Assembly: GCF_023343835.1 (NCBI RefSeq)
Contig: NC_064443.1
Span: 62,001-126,000, forward strand
Direction of reading: 5' to 3'
Length of the DNA: 64,000 bases
DNA from: Lagopus muta
Taxonomy: Eukaryota > Chordata > Aves > Galliformes > Phasianidae
The position numbers and the translations under genes were made by a program. The notes beneath the pieces are model-generated. The model was not told the DNA's origin, made no database searches, and worked only from the letters and a program-made list of their open reading frames with translations. Positions 46,981 through 57,929 of this stretch are shown here, one piece after another (the first letter of the stretch is position 1; each line of letters starts with the position of its first letter).

Positions 46981-49810
46981 TCATCTCCATCTGCCAGGCC
47001 CCTTGAGGAGAGCAGGATGTCCAAATGAGGGCAAGCTGTGGCCGCGGACTTCGTACTGGGCTCCATCAGCTGCAGCCAGGCGCCTGCGGAGAGAGGAACG
47101 TGCTGAGGGCGCAGCAGAGCCCCTGCTGTCCTTCCTCAGTGGCAGAGCCGCCCTCGGCTCTCAGCCTGTCTCAGGCCCAGCACTAAGAACGGGCTGCAGG
47201 AATGGCCGCGCCATTCCAACGTCTGACGGTGTAAATCGTCCTCTCTACGCTGCTGGAACTACAAGTGCCTCCTGGCTCACGGCAGCCCCACAGGAAAGAC
47301 TTGGGTGGGATGGGGGTGGGCTGAACAACAACAAAACTCACTGCTTTCTCTGCCTCCGTCGCCGGATCAGCAGACAGCACGTTATCAGCGCTGCCGGCGT
47401 GGAAACCACGAGAGCTGCAGCCAGGAGCGCCAGGCAGTACTTCAGGAGCACCGGATCTTCTGCGGCACGGCCCTCACCTTCCAGCCCTGGAGGAACAATG
47501 TGGTCTCTGCTGAGTCTCGTGCCCTACTGGCAGTCTCACAGGAGATCTGACACGGCCACAAAATGTTGCCGTTTGTTTTGTTGGCCTCCAGGAAGACGTG
47601 AAAATCCTCGGGCTGCAATGCTTCCCTGATCCCAGCAAAGCCAAGGGAACGCCCAAATGCATCAAGGCACTCCGGAGCCTCTTTTTGGCCTCTCAGCTTT
47701 CTTTACACTCTGGCTCTGCCACGGTCCGGACATTCCTGGGCCATGGATTTGCCAACCTGGGACGTTCTGTGATTCTGTGATGTGTGACACGGACAAGAAC
47801 CGCCACAGGAGGGATCCAGCTCCAGGCTGCTGTTGTGCCTGGTGCCTCCAGGAAGACACCTCAAGCTCTGCAATGCAGGGACTCTGGGCAGGAGGTACGT
47901 AGGAGGGCCCTATTTCCTCCCCGCATCTGCTGAATGGGGTTCCCCTGGCCTTGTTCCCAAAAGGGCAAAGTTCCTGGGTGCCTGGGAACTGGGTGCAGCG
48001 GGAGGGGAGCAGCCTCCAACCACGGCCGCGGAGCTCTACGAGGGGCTTTACCTGGAGCACCAGTTGTGTGTGTGGCCTCCGTTCCTCCCAGCTGGACGGG
48101 CGGCGTGAGACGGCTGCCGTGCTGAAATGCAGCCCTGTGCACAGGCTCTCCATCTGCCTCTTTAGAAAGGAGGTGAGAGAGGGGGGCTGTAAGTGACTGC
48201 TCTGATCCGTCCTTTCCTCCCTGTCTGTCGCTACAAACTCAGCTGCCCAAGTCTTTCAGGGAACGGACAGAAATACACTCACCACGTGCCGCCTTCGCCA
48301 TGATTTTCATTAGCAAGTTGGACAGTCTCTTGGAATATTTTCCGTCTTCCCATGCCACTTTCCATCCCCCAGGACCTGAACAGAAAGCAGTAAGAGAAAT
48401 CTCAGAGAAACAAAGGCTCGAACCGAGCGCTGAAGTCCATAAAGACAAGAGCCGCCCTGCGGGGCTCCGGTCCGGGAGGCGGCCGAGGATTTGGCACAGC
48501 CTTCCCTGCAGGCAGTTCTGCACCCGAAGTTCTGTGAGCAGAACTTCCCAGCACACACCGCAACCTCCAGAACGGCACGAGAGCAGCACTGAAGAGCAGA
48601 CGGCGCCGGGGGGTCGCATGAGGACGGGGCAGCACACGCAGCTGCGTTTGTCACTCACAGCTGCAGGCGTGCCTGGCTGACGTGAGGAAAGCGAGCTGGC
48701 ATCTCTCAAAGGAAGCAAAAACTCACCCATGCGAGCTGCTGGGGCTTCTGTCCTGGAGCTCGGCTGGGAAGCTGGAGTCGATTCCGCTCCACCCGCACCT
48801 GTACACAAACACGGAGCAGCTCCTGTCACACACGGCCAGGGACTCATGTACACTGCAGTGCCAGCACTGCTCCGCAGCACTCTTCTCTCCCTGCTCCACA
48901 GCAGCATCTGGCAAACAGCTGCCAGGTGCCTGTAGCAGCACCGTGCCGGTCCAAGAGGGAACGGTGTGCGGAACTGCCTGCAGAAGGGAAGGGGCTGGCA
49001 GGGGAGGGAAGATCTGAAGCCCTTTTCCTTGGGGCAGCCCCATAGGAGGCTTATGGAGCAGATTTCGCCGAGCCTTTGGCAAGATGCTGCTGATAGGCAC
49101 AGCTGTAACGAGAAACATTCCCACTGCGTGTCGTCATCTCTCTTCCTTAGGAACCTGCAGTGACTGGGAGGGGCTCAGCTGGCGACGTGGCACCCAGACC
49201 TGGGTGGAAAGCAGCAAAGCTGGAGAGGTGGGCAGTTGGCCGGCACCCAGGCTGCTCGTGGAGTAGAAATCACCGGGCAGTGAGAAGCTGAACCGTGCCT
49301 GAACTCCCACAGCCACATACGAGCATAGAGCAGTGAGCAGCGAGACGAAGGCTGGTGACTCACCTCTGGCATCCAGCCCAGGCTCGGGAACAGGACTCCG
49401 CTTCGGTAATTCACCGAGAGGACCTGCGGGCACAGATGTGATCACACGGTGAGGAGAGCTTCCGCTGCACCGACTTCTCTGCCCGCAAGGAAGCAGACGC
49501 TCCAACTCACCTCCGGGTTTCCCCCGAGGCACAACAGCCGTCTTCACCCAACCGTCCGCAGAAGGAGCGCCGTCATCTGGAAGGAAGAACACGAGAGGGA
49601 CGTTGGCACGGCACGCTGCGATTCCTCCCTCAGCGACGGGGCAGGGCTCGGCCCACGGGACGCAGACTGGGGCCGAAGCTACGGCCGCATCTCTGCCCAC
49701 CCACCCGGCGCTCGCCACGGAGCAGCGCGAGTCTCCTGGGAACACGCGGCCGCCAGCAGGAGGAGGAGAGCAAGGCGGGCGGGGGCTGCGGCCCCCCACA
49801 CTCGTGCCAT
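46981..49810 (-). CDS. unrecognised type I membrane protein, nine exons
   Basis: Exons: 49810-49705, 49576-49511, 49423-49364, 49102-49022, 48798-48727, 48375-48283, 48159-48052, 47486-47342 and 47083-46981, giving about 277 residues. Exons 2-7 are all phase 1-1 and multiples of three (66, 60, 81, 72, 93, 108 bases). The protein starts with a signal peptide (MARVWGAAAPARLALLLLL). A low-complexity ectodomain rich in Pro, Gly, Ala and Ser follows, broken by one amphipathic exon (WKVAWEDGKYSKRLSNLL). A transmembrane helix at about residues 212-235 (LALLAAALVVSTPAALI) precedes a CC and RRRRQRK stop-transfer signal. The tail is about 34 residues and contains QYEV. Splice sites are GT-AG except exon 4, whose expected donor reads GG; skipping it keeps frame. 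Another exon near 47867 is possible. I recognise no family; no Ig, EGF or lectin fold is visible. Confidence 0.6.
47700..47782 (+). mobile_element. CR1 3' tail remnant
   Basis: It ends with GACGTTCTGTGATTCTGTGAT, the CR1 tail repeat. It lies in the intron before the transmembrane exon of the minus-strand gene. Confidence 0.6.
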
Positions 49811-50050
49811 GCTGCCACCACCGGCGTTTCAGCCGAGCGAGTGCCGGCGGGCGGCACGGGGCGCCTGGGGCGCGGGCTGAGCATTGTGAGCTCACGGCAC
49901 GACGCGGGGCTTTGTGAGCTCGGCACGACGCGCATCTGCGCCGCCAGCGGGGCCGGCTGCCCCTGGGCTCGCTGGCTGCGCCGCCGTGCTGGGGGAGGAT
50001 TCCCAGCCATCCGGAGCAGCGGGAGGCAGGGAAATGTGGAGCAGTGGAAC
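49811..50050 (-). promoter_or_regulatory. CpG-rich promoter region of the membrane-protein gene
   Basis: The segment upstream of the ATG at 49810 is GC- and CpG-rich and carries a duplicated motif, GTGAGCTCACGGCACGACGC and GTGAGCTCGGCACGACGC, at 49887-49935. No TATA box was seen, in keeping with a CpG-island start. Confidence 0.45.
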
Positions 50051-50182
50051 GGCTGGGCTGGGAAGGGACGTGGAAGGGACATTAAAGGGACAGAGACGCT
50101 GTCAAAGGAGAAACAAAATCACTGCGGCGTTGTTTGTGCTTCGTGCAAATCAAGAGATTTCACTTTGCTCTTTTCACGCCTG

Positions 50183-50300
50183 TTGGAAATGTCCAAATCA
50201 TTTCCTAGGACGGTTTCTCCGCTAAAGCAGATTCTATTCGCAGTCGCGATGGCGGCCTCCTGCAGGAGGAGAACCCCGAAAACAGCCTTCCATCTTTTAT
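50183..50300 (+). repeat. LTR-like repeat, copy 1
   Basis: TGTTGGAAATGTCCAAATCA opens a segment of about 110 bases. It resembles 53308-53420 (TGCTGGGAATATCCAAGTCA) and shares CTAGGACGG/TCAGGACGG and GCRACGGCGGC-like blocks. The TGTTGG start suggests an LTR edge. The far ends diverge and I could not define them. Confidence 0.45.
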
Positions 50301-50559
50301 CCCCATGGCCCGACGCTGATCTCTTCCTGCCCCGGTTCCTCCCTGGCTGAGCACTGCAGGTTCGCACTCCTTCGCGACGCTTCACCAACCACACAAACAC
50401 CGAGCAGACACAAATCTTCGCTCCTCAAACACACACGTCTTCATGGGATAATTGCCTTCTAACAACTGCTTTCTTCACAAACGTTTGCTCTTTTCGGATG
50501 TCAGTTCTACAACATAAGCATAGACAGAGCCTCTTAATTGTTTAATTACCCCCCTAACT

Positions 50560-51200
50560 TTGCTCTTTCAGTGCCAAAACTGAAGCCGGTCCTGCAGTGA
50601 CATTTCCCCTTCAACCCTCCCCACCCCACCCCATCTCCCCTCCCCTCACCCCTACCTCTCATTTTCTCCTTTCTCCCCTCCTTCGCTTTGCTTCCCTCCC
50701 CCCCCTTCCCCCTCTTTTCTCCCCTTCCCTCCCCTTCCCCATCTTTTCTCCCTTCCCCTCCCCTTCCCCCTTGCCTTATGCCCAATTTACCCCTCCTGCT
50801 CTTCACTGAATTCTTCTGCATTCTCCTGCCTTTTGCTGCTACTCTTGCCTTGCTTTCCTTTGCAGTGCTATGCAATGCTCTCTCCACATTTGCTTTCTCT
50901 ACACTTACATGCATGGCTTTCTACTTTTCATTCTCTTTTTCTCCTCTTTCTTTCCATTTTCCTTACAACCCTCCCCAATTCTTGTTTTTGCTGACGCTTG
51001 TTTGCTTCTTGGCTGCTTTTTCTTTTTTCATCTTTTTATCCTTTCTTTTCTCTTCTTTTTTCCTTCCAGCCCCCTGCAGTTGCTTTATATCCATCTGTTG
51101 GCCCCCTTTTTCCCCCTTACTGTTTCTGTATCTGGGCCTTTCCCTCCTCTCCCCACATCACCCCATGCCCCTCGTAGCCCCATATTCCCCTGTACTTCCC
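50560..51200. repeat. long polypyrimidine tract
   Basis: The plus strand is dominated by C and T for several hundred bases, densest at 50590-50790 (CCCCTCCCC and TTTCTCC units). Its minus strand is a purine tract capable of triplex or quadruplex structure. ORFs in it are composition artefacts. Confidence 0.8.
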
Positions 51201-53300
51201 TGCAGCCCACTGTGAGAATCCTTTGTTGTTTTTTGCCTCAACGCTTCCTGAGGTTTTTCTTGTGATCAGACTGAATGATTTGTCGAGGAGGCGATGGGTG
51301 CTGACCGTGCGACAATCCACATCGCTGTGGGGACATCTGAAAGCCCCTTCCTGCAGAGCTGCTTGCTCTGTAGAAGAGCGGAAGAGCTCAGCAGTGTTCA
51401 CTGGCAGATGTGGCCTGAGACTAAACAGCTCCAGCTCGCTACGGGAGGCTGGGGGACGCTGCCATGGCATCCTGTGAAGGCAAGGCACAAGTTGGTGCCT
51501 CCCTGCTCCCTCCGATCTGCTGGCGAGGCCAGCAAGAGAAGAACAAAGCAATTTCCTGCTGGGGTCCCGGAGCCAGAAGCTGCCACTGCAAGGAGAGCTG
51601 CCTCGACCACCTCGTCCTCCCCTTCCCCATCCCCCTGATTCAGACTTGTAATAAGCTGCTCGGACCAGCATTTGAACCATTGAGATTGTTTCTTAATCTC
51701 ACGCTGGGTCTGGAGATGATCAAAGAGCCTCCTCTGCCTCCTATAAATGGGAGCGAGACACCCACGCAAGCCCCCTATTGCCCCCTACAGCCTTTTGTGA
51801 CCTCCTGTCTCCCACCCGTACCCCTCCACAGACCCCTATCGCGCCCGTTCCTCCATATCACACCCACAGCCCTCCCACTGCTCCCTCTAGCCCCACATCC
51901 CCTCCCAGCCCACCTATCTGTCCCCTACACACATCCCTACAACCACATTCTCTTATACCCTCCCCCTTCTTCACTGACACGCTATTTGCTGTCACGCTCT
52001 CTCACACAGATGCCTTTAATTGGTCCCCAAAAAAGTCAACTTCTCTTGCCAGTGGCTCCTACAACTCTTACAAAAATCACCTGCGGGTAATAATTCTTGG
52101 TGTAGCACACATAAGAGGCACCCAGAGGTATCAGAACATGAACCTCTTTCCCCTGCTTCCCCAGCTGCTTTCGGTCCTGTGGGGTGGAACTCTGCCTGAG
52201 CCCTTCCAGGCTCCCCCTCACCTCTTCTTCTAGGTAAGGACATCCCTGTTACACCTTGCTCAACTCTGCCTTCCTCAGCCTGTTTTTCCCAAACCCTTCT
52301 CACTTTCCAAACTCCCATCATCACAGCCATTACTAACATTCTATTGCAGTTTCACCCCCTCCTCTCCCCAGGCTTCCCGTGCTCACTCTGGATGTCGGGT
52401 TTCCCCAGCTCTGCAGATGCCGGCTGTTCTCACTCCCTGTCCCGTCCCATCCCCGTTCACAACTCCTGCACCCTTCACATCACAGCGGAGGCTCCGGCCC
52501 CCACTTCTTTCTCCCACTCCGAGTTGTTCTGACAAGCCGCAGTGGGGGGGGGGGCGGGGGATGTGTTCTCGTGCCGGCCCAACTCCAATATCCCAAACTC
52601 ACTGCTTTCCTTCACCTTTTTGCCTTTTTTGTTTGTTTGTTTGTTTGTTTCTCCACAATTCCACTATTCGTACCCTCAACTGCATCTCCACCTCCCATCA
52701 ACAGCTGCATCTCCACCTCCATTAAGACAGTTTCTCCCAGTGCCTTCACAATCCACAAATCAAACAACACAATTCCTCAGCTTCCACACACACCCAGCAC
52801 TTGCTCTCATGATTCGGGCACTCAATTATACAACTGCTCCCATTACTCCATTTACGTTCCTGGTTTCTTATTCAATATTCCCCTGGCTCACCAGCACTGT
52901 TTCTCCAGTGAGCCAAAATACAACCCAGGCTCTTCTCGTATCCCTTCAGACACCCCTTGTTCCATGACAGCCTCGTACACGACATCACAGAGCACTGTCA
53001 CCACACAAACATTGCACAATTACAAAGACAGTGACAGCAACCAGTAGGAAAGAGTTCAATGCCCTTACCTTGGTCCGTGCACCAAGTTACCGGGTCGCCA
53101 AGGCCAACACCCGTGCCTGCCTGCCCCTTGGCTTTCACAGAGCCCGTCCTTATGGAACAGTCCCGGCTTTTTATCGGCCATCCCAAGGAGTCACCTCAGC
53201 ACCCAGACAGGACCGCTGCCATCAGCGGGGTGCCCCTATCCTGTGCAGGGCGGTAGGGAAACTCCCACAGAGGCAATCATAATCCCGCACGAGCCCCCAA
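51200..53300. other. spacer DNA without a supported gene
   Basis: There is C-rich DNA with CACCC and CCTCC runs (51750-51990), a G-run at 52540-52560 and a TTTG microsatellite at 52628-52650. Open frames up to 222 codons exist in several frames at once, as expected from skewed composition. Confidence 0.45.
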
Positions 53301-53307
53301 ATTGCTG

Positions 53308-53420
53308 GGAATATCCAAGTCATGTTTCTCAGGACGGTATCTCTCTTAACAGCACGTTTCACTCACGGTTGCAACGGCGGCGTCCCGCAAGCAGGAGTGC
53401 ACCTATGGACACAACATGGC
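53308..53420 (+). repeat. LTR-like repeat, copy 2
   Basis: This is the partner of the segment at 50183. It begins TGCTGGGAATATCC and continues with CAGGACGGTATCTC and CAACGGCGGCGTCC. Both copies have the same orientation, about 3.1 kb apart. Confidence 0.45.
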
Positions 53421-53659
53421 TGCTTCCTCAGGCAGGCCACGGCTGTTCTCCGGTTTGCTCTCGTGCAGGATATTCTTGCAGTGTGCGTGACAAAATATAC
53501 ACCTATACACCTACACACAGAGTGTGCGTGCCTGGGAAGGTTCGTCCAGAGGATCAGTGATGTAAACTATCAGAGATCTTCCCCAAGTGAAGTAGAAGGA
53601 CTCCCAAAAAGAACTACGATACGGGGATCACGAAATAAAAATAATATTATCCAATTCCA

Positions 53660-54560
53660 ATGCAGAACGTTCTCCAGCGCCAGCGCCGGGCCGCGCCGCC
53701 CGCTCGGACGCCCCGCTCCCCAACCTGCCGGCGGCCGCCAGCCCGTGCTCGCCGCTCTCCAGGAAGGCCCGCACGGAGCGGGGCGGCGCGGCGCGGACTC
53801 GGCCTCGCTGAGCTCCCCCACGTCCCCGCCCTCCTCCTCCCGCAGCCGCAGCCGGGGCCGCGGAAGCGGAGCGGGCGCACGACGACAGGCATCGCCGCGG
53901 GCAGCCGGGCCGGGGCCATGCGGACGCGCGCGGTGATGACGCAATGACCGCGCGCCCGCGGACCCAAAGCACCCCGCCCGCAGTGCCCGCCCCGTTCGGC
54001 GGACTGACCAATGGCAGAGCCGAGGGGGCGGCTGCGGACGCGGGGCCGCCGCGATGGCGCCGGCGGGATGGCAGAACCGCGGGGCTCCGCGCGGGGAACC
54101 GGCGTTTCTCCGCCCCCCGCCCCGTGCTTCGGGGACGCCGGGCGGTCAGGGGAAGGCGGCGCGGGCGCACCGCCGCCGGCCCCGTCCGTCCCCCGTCCGA
54201 ATCCAGCTGTCCTCGGAGGCGGAACCGAGCCGTCCTCCGTCGTTGCGGCGAGGTGCCGGCGGGCTGCGAGAAGCGGCGGCTGGCCGCGAGCGGCGGGACC
54301 CGCCCGGTGTCCGGGAGCGGCTCCTGGCTGAGCCGGGCAGCCCCGAGAGGGTGCGATCCCACGGATCGACTCGCGTTCGAGCCCGGCACGGAGTCCGGCC
54401 AGCGCCTTCGCTTCTCGCTCGGCCGTTTTCCATCTGGCTTCAGGCCGTGCAGTCGTCCCCGCGGCGAAAGCGCATGCGTGCGGCCTCGCCAGAGCGTCAG
54501 CGCCTGCGCTGGTCGGTCGTCGTGGCGCAGCGCCGTCCGCGCTGAGTGACGCCATCAGCC
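53660..54560. promoter_or_regulatory. strong CpG island
   Basis: The island is dense in CpG, with many GC boxes. It has a CRE-like GATGACGCAATGACC near 53935, a CCAAT box near 54008 and GTGACGCCATCAG near 54547. It adjoins the inner end of the right inverted arm. All six frames are open over long stretches, which is a composition effect. A minus-strand first exon containing RLREEEGGDVGELSEAE (about 53840) is conceivable, but no second exon was found. Confidence 0.7.
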
Positions 54561-54719
54561 CCGCCACCCGAGCAGGAGGCGGCCGTGCGGAAGCGGTGCG
54601 GGGCAGCCCGGGGCAGCGAGCGCCGCTTGGACTTGTACAGGTGGCTGTTCGGGGGAGCACCGGGGTTAAGGTGCTGGGGGGCCGCGTGCCCTGGGTCTCC
54701 CCGCCTCCCCCACCCCGTG

Positions 54720-55930
54720 TGTTTCCCTGCCCTCCTCCCCTCCTCCCGCCACTGATCCCCCACAACCCCCCCGTCCCTCTGTGTGACCCCCGGGGTTGCG
54801 CCTCCCTCCCCCTGTTTCCCTCTTCCGTTTCCCCCATTCTGATCCCTGTAGTCTTTTTCCACCCCTCCCCTCTCTGCCTCCCCCATTCTGACCCCCAGGC
54901 TCCACCTGTCTGCTCCCCGCCCCCCCGATCCCTCCCCAGTCCCCCGTTCTGATCTCTAATGTCCCCCCGCCCCCTCACGAGTCTCCCCATTCTGTCCCCT
55001 AGAGTCCCCCCACTTTCCCAGTCCCCTCTATCTGACCCCCAGAATCCCCTCTCCTCCTTGCAGGTACTCCCGCTCCAATTCCCCCATTCTGATTCATAGA
55101 GTCTCCTACCACCCCCCGTTCCCCTCTCTTTGACCCCCAGGGTCCCGTGTCCTCCTTTCTTCCCCCACCTCCTCACCCCTTTTTCTGACCGCTAGAGTCC
55201 CCTGTACCCCTCCGTGTGCTCCTCCCTGACCCCTGGAGTCTGTTCCCCCATTTTGACCTGCAGCCCCACCCAGCCGTACTCCTTTGCTGCCCAATAGAAG
55301 CCCCCCACGACCCCTGGCCATCTCCTCCCACCCCTCCCTCCAGCCCCAGATGGACTTTCTGCCTTGTAGAGGCTCTGTTCACCCCTTTCCCTTGCACAAC
55401 CCACTGAGTCCCCCTCCAACTCTTTTTCAACCCCATAGGCACCCCACTCCCCTCTTCTCCTCCCAAATATTAAGCTCTACCCCTGGCTCCTCTTCCACCC
55501 CATAGAAGCCCTGCATAACCCCCCGATTTCCCCTGCCATCCCCTCTCCATTCCTAGACCTCCTTTCCTCCCAGTAGAAACCCTACTCCCCTTTTTTTTCC
55601 CCTCACAATCCTCTGTCCACTCCTAGAACAGCCCCTTCTGCACAAAAGCCCCCTTCCAACCCCTGAAGTTGCCCTCCACAACATTGCCCTCCACAATGTA
55701 CCCCTGCAACCCCAGGCCCCCTTCGCACTCACAGAAGCCTCTTTCTCCTGTTTTCCCCCTCCAAACCCCTCTCTCCACCCCCAGGCCCCCTTTCCACATC
55801 ACTGGGCTTCTAGCCCACCACAATCCCCCGCTTTTCCTCTTCCACCCTTTCTCCACCTCCAGACCCTCTTTCCGCCTCACAGAAGCTCCACTCACACCTT
55901 TCCCCCCGTAGATTCCCCACAACCCCCCTA
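54720..55930. repeat. C-rich minisatellite of the right arm
   Basis: Irregular units of about 40-65 bases each begin with CCCCCATTCTGA or CCCCTCTNTCTGACCCC, followed by CCAGAGTCCCC-like text. The complementary strand is rich in G-runs. The left arm has the same unit, shorter and inverted. The long minus-strand ORF here (55176-53647) is an artefact. Confidence 0.85.
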
Positions 55931-56429
55931 TCCAGCCCTGCAGTCATGCAGAAGAATCTGGAGATGCCCTCGAGGGGTTTGGGGCATGCGGGGGGTTCCC
56001 AGGTGGGTCCAGGGGGTTCTTGGATTCATCCAGAAGGGTCTGGAGATGTCCAAGTGGGGTCTTGAGGGTGTGCAGGGGGTCTCCAGGATGCTCCCGGGGA
56101 TCCCTTGAAGGATCCGGAAGCTCCGAGGATGGGCCCAGGAGCTCCGAGGAGCCTCTGGGATGACCTGGAGATGTCCCACCAGTAGAGTCTGGTAGGGTCC
56201 AGAGAGTCCTCATGTGGGGCTGAGTAGTACTGGAGTCATGCAGAAGGGCCTGGGGATGTCCCTGAGGGGTGTCGGGGTGACCAGAGGGTCCCTAGTGGTT
56301 CCTGGTGTGCTCCAGAGCTCTCAAGTGAGGATTTTGAGGACAGCCTCACGTAGTGACCCGCTCTTGGGCTGCTTTGTCCCCGTGAGATCGCCCCCAAAAG
56401 TGTCTGTTTCCATTCAACTCAATCCTATG

Positions 56430-57000
56430 TCAGTTTTGTTGTGTGTTTTCCCCACTTCCTTGCAGAAATGGATGGTTTTCGCCAAACCACCGTGCAGGGC
56501 CCCACGGAAACAACTCCCCCCAGGGCCACCGGGTGACAGCGGCACAACCGCCGGCGGTGCCAGCACTGGGACAAGCGCCTGTCCCCGAAGTTCTCACTGT
56601 CAGTGTCACCGTGGAACCTGGGGCCGGAGCAACGAACCTCAAGAGCCCCGTCAGCGTCCTGCAGCTCCTGGAGCCGGGTGCCACTGTGGCCCTGGCTGCC
56701 CATGACTGTCCCACGCTGTGCCCCCTGCCATGGTGGGGGGGAGCCCTCTGGTGCCCATCGTCGTCTGTCACGAGGACGGGACACGCACGGTGCTGAACTC
56801 TGTGCCGCCACCAGAGGAGACCGCGTGTGACATCGGCGTGGCACAGCCGTGCCGCGCTGCCATCATCTTCGTGTGTGGCTTTGGGCAGCCGGCGTCGGGT
56901 GTCACCGCCATGAGGGGGGGGCAGAAGGACCCCCTGGGGACATTGCGCCGGAACTGTGGGCACCGTGACCAGCTGGAGGACATGCTGGGCAAGTGGGGAC
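56430..57000 (+). other. coding-like block present only in the right arm
   Basis: After TTTTCCCCACTTCCTTGCAG at 56446-56465 the sequence has protein-like text spread over different frames: PVPEVLTVSVTVEPGAG and SVLQLLEPGATVALAAHDC in one, then VPIVVCHEDGTRTVLN and RAAIIFVCGFGQPASG in another. The frame change near 56720 and a TGA after MDGFRQTTVQGPTET suggest a decayed gene or unmodelled splicing. I recognise no family. Confidence 0.35.
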
Positions 57001-57929
57001 ACCGCATCACGGTGTCACAGCCCCAGAGTTGGGGACATCCCGTGTCACGTCTCAGGGCTGTGGTCTCGCCCACAGCGTCACACCATGAAGTTGGGATGCC
57101 TGTGTCCCCCGTGTGGTGTCACACTCCGAAGTTGGGGACACCTTCACGTCTCCCTGGTAGCGTTGCATCCCAGAGTTGTGGACCCCCGCCATTCTCACAC
57201 CATGAAGTTTGGGACACCCATCTGGGACCCCATCTGTGTCCACCCCCACAGACCACACTGTTCCCATGGGGCGGGGGTGACACCCCTTACTTTGGAAATG
57301 CAGGTTTATTTTTTGCTAACAGAGGATTGGGGAACACCGCCCCACACCCCATGTCAGTAATGAAGGGCAGAGGAGCGGCTGTGGGGCTCCACGCATCTCA
57401 TCGGGGTTAAACTTTGGGGACAGAGGTCACTGCAGCATCGTGGCTCCATAGCCCCTCTGGCCCCATAACCACTGCAGCCCCATCTCGTAGCCATCCCATA
57501 TCCTTATCCCGCACCTTTATGCCATCCCATATCCATCCCATCTGCCCCATAGCCCTCTCAAACCCATCTGGTATCCCTGCCTCCACACCCCGTCCCCATC
57601 CCCCACCCCACACCCATCCCAAATCCTTGTCCCTACAGATCCTCCTTGCAAACGGGGCTCCCCAGTGGCTGCGGGTCTGGCTGATGGCAAAGTGCTGGGG
57701 CAGGTGGTGATGCACCTTTCTCCATCGCTGAGCTCACGTGGCAGTGAGTAGGGCCACTGCCTCGCTTACTGCCCTGTCTGTTCAGCTTCTCTTCTGGCTA
57801 CAGACGCTGCCAGGATGTCATGGTTCTATGCTGGTGTCACGTTGTCACAGGCAGTCAAATAAGCCTGTCCCAAAGGCGTTGGTGTCTTTGTTCTCCCTGT
57901 TGAGCCCATCGATTGGCACAGCAGCACCA

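Larger units (their letters stand above)
54560..57650 (-). repeat. right arm of the large inverted duplication
   Basis: Reverse-complemented, this block follows the left arm (43.9-46.1 kb) in order. The 57.1-57.6 kb part matches 43.9-44.4 kb, 55.93-56.33 kb matches 44.4-44.8 kb, the minisatellite at 54.72-55.93 kb matches 44.85-45.38 kb, and 54.56-54.72 kb matches 45.85-46.08 kb. It lacks the left arm's solo LTR and carries an extra coding-like block at 56.43-57.0 kb. The conserved poly(A) signal reads AATAAA on the minus strand at 57305-57310. Confidence 0.85.

Noticed and set aside
46386-47066. 226-codon minus-strand open frame that could be a long cytoplasmic tail of the membrane protein
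   Set aside because: The phase carried over from the transmembrane exon selects a different frame, which stops at 46981. The long frame is a reading of the 3' UTR minisatellite.
50546-51265. Overlapping ORFs on both strands at the pyrimidine tract
   Set aside because: Composition artefacts, repetitive in Phe, Leu, Pro and Ser on one strand and Gly, Glu, Arg and Lys on the other.
53647-55176. 509-codon minus-strand open frame
   Set aside because: It runs through a CpG island and a minisatellite where all six frames are open. It has no domain, and its content simply mirrors the repeat.
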